Source of the DNA: Candidatus Aenigmatarchaeota archaeon
GTDB lineage: Archaea > Aenigmatarchaeota > Aenigmatarchaeia > CG10238-14 > SCSR01
Direction: 5' to 3'
Assembly (NCBI GenBank): GCA_030616125.1
Contig: JAUWXZ010000014.1
Location: 1 to 11,061, forward strand
DNA length: 11,061 bases
Part shown: positions 10,443 through 11,061 of the stretch, piece after piece
How positions within the stretch are numbered: the stretch's first letter is position 1
Layout of the letters: every line of letters begins with the position of its first letter
Made by a program: the position numbers and the translations under genes
The notes under the pieces: generated by a model
Databases searched by the model: none
What the model saw: the letters and a program-made list of their open reading frames with translations, nothing else
What the model was told of the DNA's origin: nothing

Positions 10443-11061
10443 ATGCAAACAGGAGATTTTGTCTACATAGATTATATTGGTAGAATCAAAGGTAGTGGAG
10501 AAATCTTTGACCTGACAAAAGAAGAAATCGCGAAAAAAGATGGAACATTCAATTCAAATGTCAAGTACAAACCAATTCCGGTAATCATAGGTGCCAATTT
10601 AATTTTGAAAGGAATAGATGAAACACTTAAAGAAATGAAAATTGGTGAAAAGAAAAGTATAGAAATCTCACCTAAAGATAGTTTTGGAGAAAGAAAGACC
10701 GAGCTTGTGAAACTTATCCCTCTTTCCTTTTTTAAAGAGAAAAGTAAAGATGTGAATCCTGGAGTTTATGTTAAGGTGAATGAAATCCCCGGAAAGGTTG
10801 TAAGTGTAGATGGTGGTAGAGTAAAAATAGATTTTAATCATCCGTTGGCTGGAAAAAATCTAGAATATGAAATTGAGGTAAAGGAAGAAATTAAAACTCC
10901 TGAAGAAAAAATAAAAGCAATCTTTAATTTTTATACTGGAACTGAAAAAGAAGATGTTGAAGTTGAGATTAAAGAAAAAAAAGTTGAAGTTTTGTTGAAG
11001 AAAAAAATTGAATTACCAGTTGCTATAAAAGAAAGAATATCAGGTATTTTATTAAAATGGA
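10443..11061 (+). CDS. FKBP-type peptidyl-prolyl isomerase, long archaeal (SlyD-like) form, 3' end outside window
   Basis: At least 206 residues are visible. This is a cytosolic folding catalyst and chaperone that isomerises X-Pro bonds. The FKBP core begins GDFVYIDYIGRIKGSGEIFDLT (residues 4-25), continues IPVIIGANLILKGIDETLKEMKIGEKKSIEISPKDSFGER (45-84), and closes with VVSVDGGRVKIDFNHPLAGKNLEYEIEV (119-146). Residues between about 85 and 125 form the insert-in-flap chaperone domain of SlyD-like proteins. The visible C-terminal part (from about 150) is a Lys/Glu-rich domain found in long archaeal FKBPs. The F22-D23 and G50-x4-L55-GIDE elements of the active site are intact. The start is set by the GGTGA SD. 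It diverges from the helical-protein gene. Confidence 0.93.
   Translation, partial: MQTGDFVYIDYIGRIKGSGEIFDLTKEEIAKKDGTFNSNVKYKPIPVIIGANLILKGIDETLKEMKIGEKKSIEISPKDSFGERKTELVKLIPLSFFKEKSKDVNPGVYVKVNEIPGKVVSVDGGRVKIDFNHPLAGKNLEYEIEVKEEIKTPEEKIKAIFNFYTGTEKEDVEVEIKEKKVEVLLKKKIELPVAIKERISGILLKW

Noticed and set aside
1..11061. CRISPR array, insertion sequence, transposase or prophage genes
   Set aside because: No regularly spaced repeats with unique spacers, no terminal inverted repeats and no recombinase- or transposase-like protein are visible.

Overview
The window is archaeal chromosome. Evidence: archaeal or eukaryotic-type ribosomal proteins (L7Ae, S28e, L24e, archaeal S13, S4 and S11), RNA polymerase subunit D, an archaeal-type glutamyl-tRNA synthetase, two tRNA genes with introns next to the anticodon and no encoded CCA, TATA-type promoters about 26-27 bp upstream of start codons, and GGTGA-type ribosome binding sites. 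The DNA is AT-rich and genes are tightly packed. The short proteins and the GltX variant suggest a small-genome (DPANN-like) archaeon. That placement is an inference from style, not a phylogeny.

Left block (1-2568, minus strand). From right to left it holds a MarR-like winged-helix protein, a two-helix membrane protein, an IPP-isomerase-like Nudix protein, two small unknown proteins, a second winged-helix protein, a doubtful 41-residue ORF and the start of a membrane protein that runs off the window. Four consecutive genes (Nudix, two unknowns, winged helix) each begin just after a nearly identical element, GTGAGAG joined to a TTTAAAT-like TATA box. This looks like a set of one-gene transcription units under a common signal and is the most unusual part of the window.

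Middle (2806-4766, plus strand). After a 237-bp AT-rich divergent promoter region come a MEMO-family protein and a GT4 glycosyltransferase resembling diacylglycerol glucosyltransferases.

Translation and transcription block (4804-9968, plus strand). The order is gltX, rpl7Ae, rps28e, rpl24e, tRNA-Ala(GGC), rps13, rps4, rps11, rpoD, tRNA-Leu(TAA), and a 49-residue protein with four CxxC knuckles. Spacings are a few bases and rps4/rps11 overlap by 4 bp, so these genes are probably co-transcribed in two or three units. Both tRNAs carry introns; the one in tRNA-Ala is only about 10 nt. In several archaea a tRNA-Leu after rpoD is followed by L18e, L13 and S9; here those genes do not follow.

Right end (9970-11061). 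A minus-strand helical protein of unknown function and a plus-strand FKBP-type prolyl isomerase, cut by the window edge, diverge from a short promoter region. That region contains three TAAGTT half-sites at exact 16-bp spacing, including a perfect 16-bp tandem duplication.
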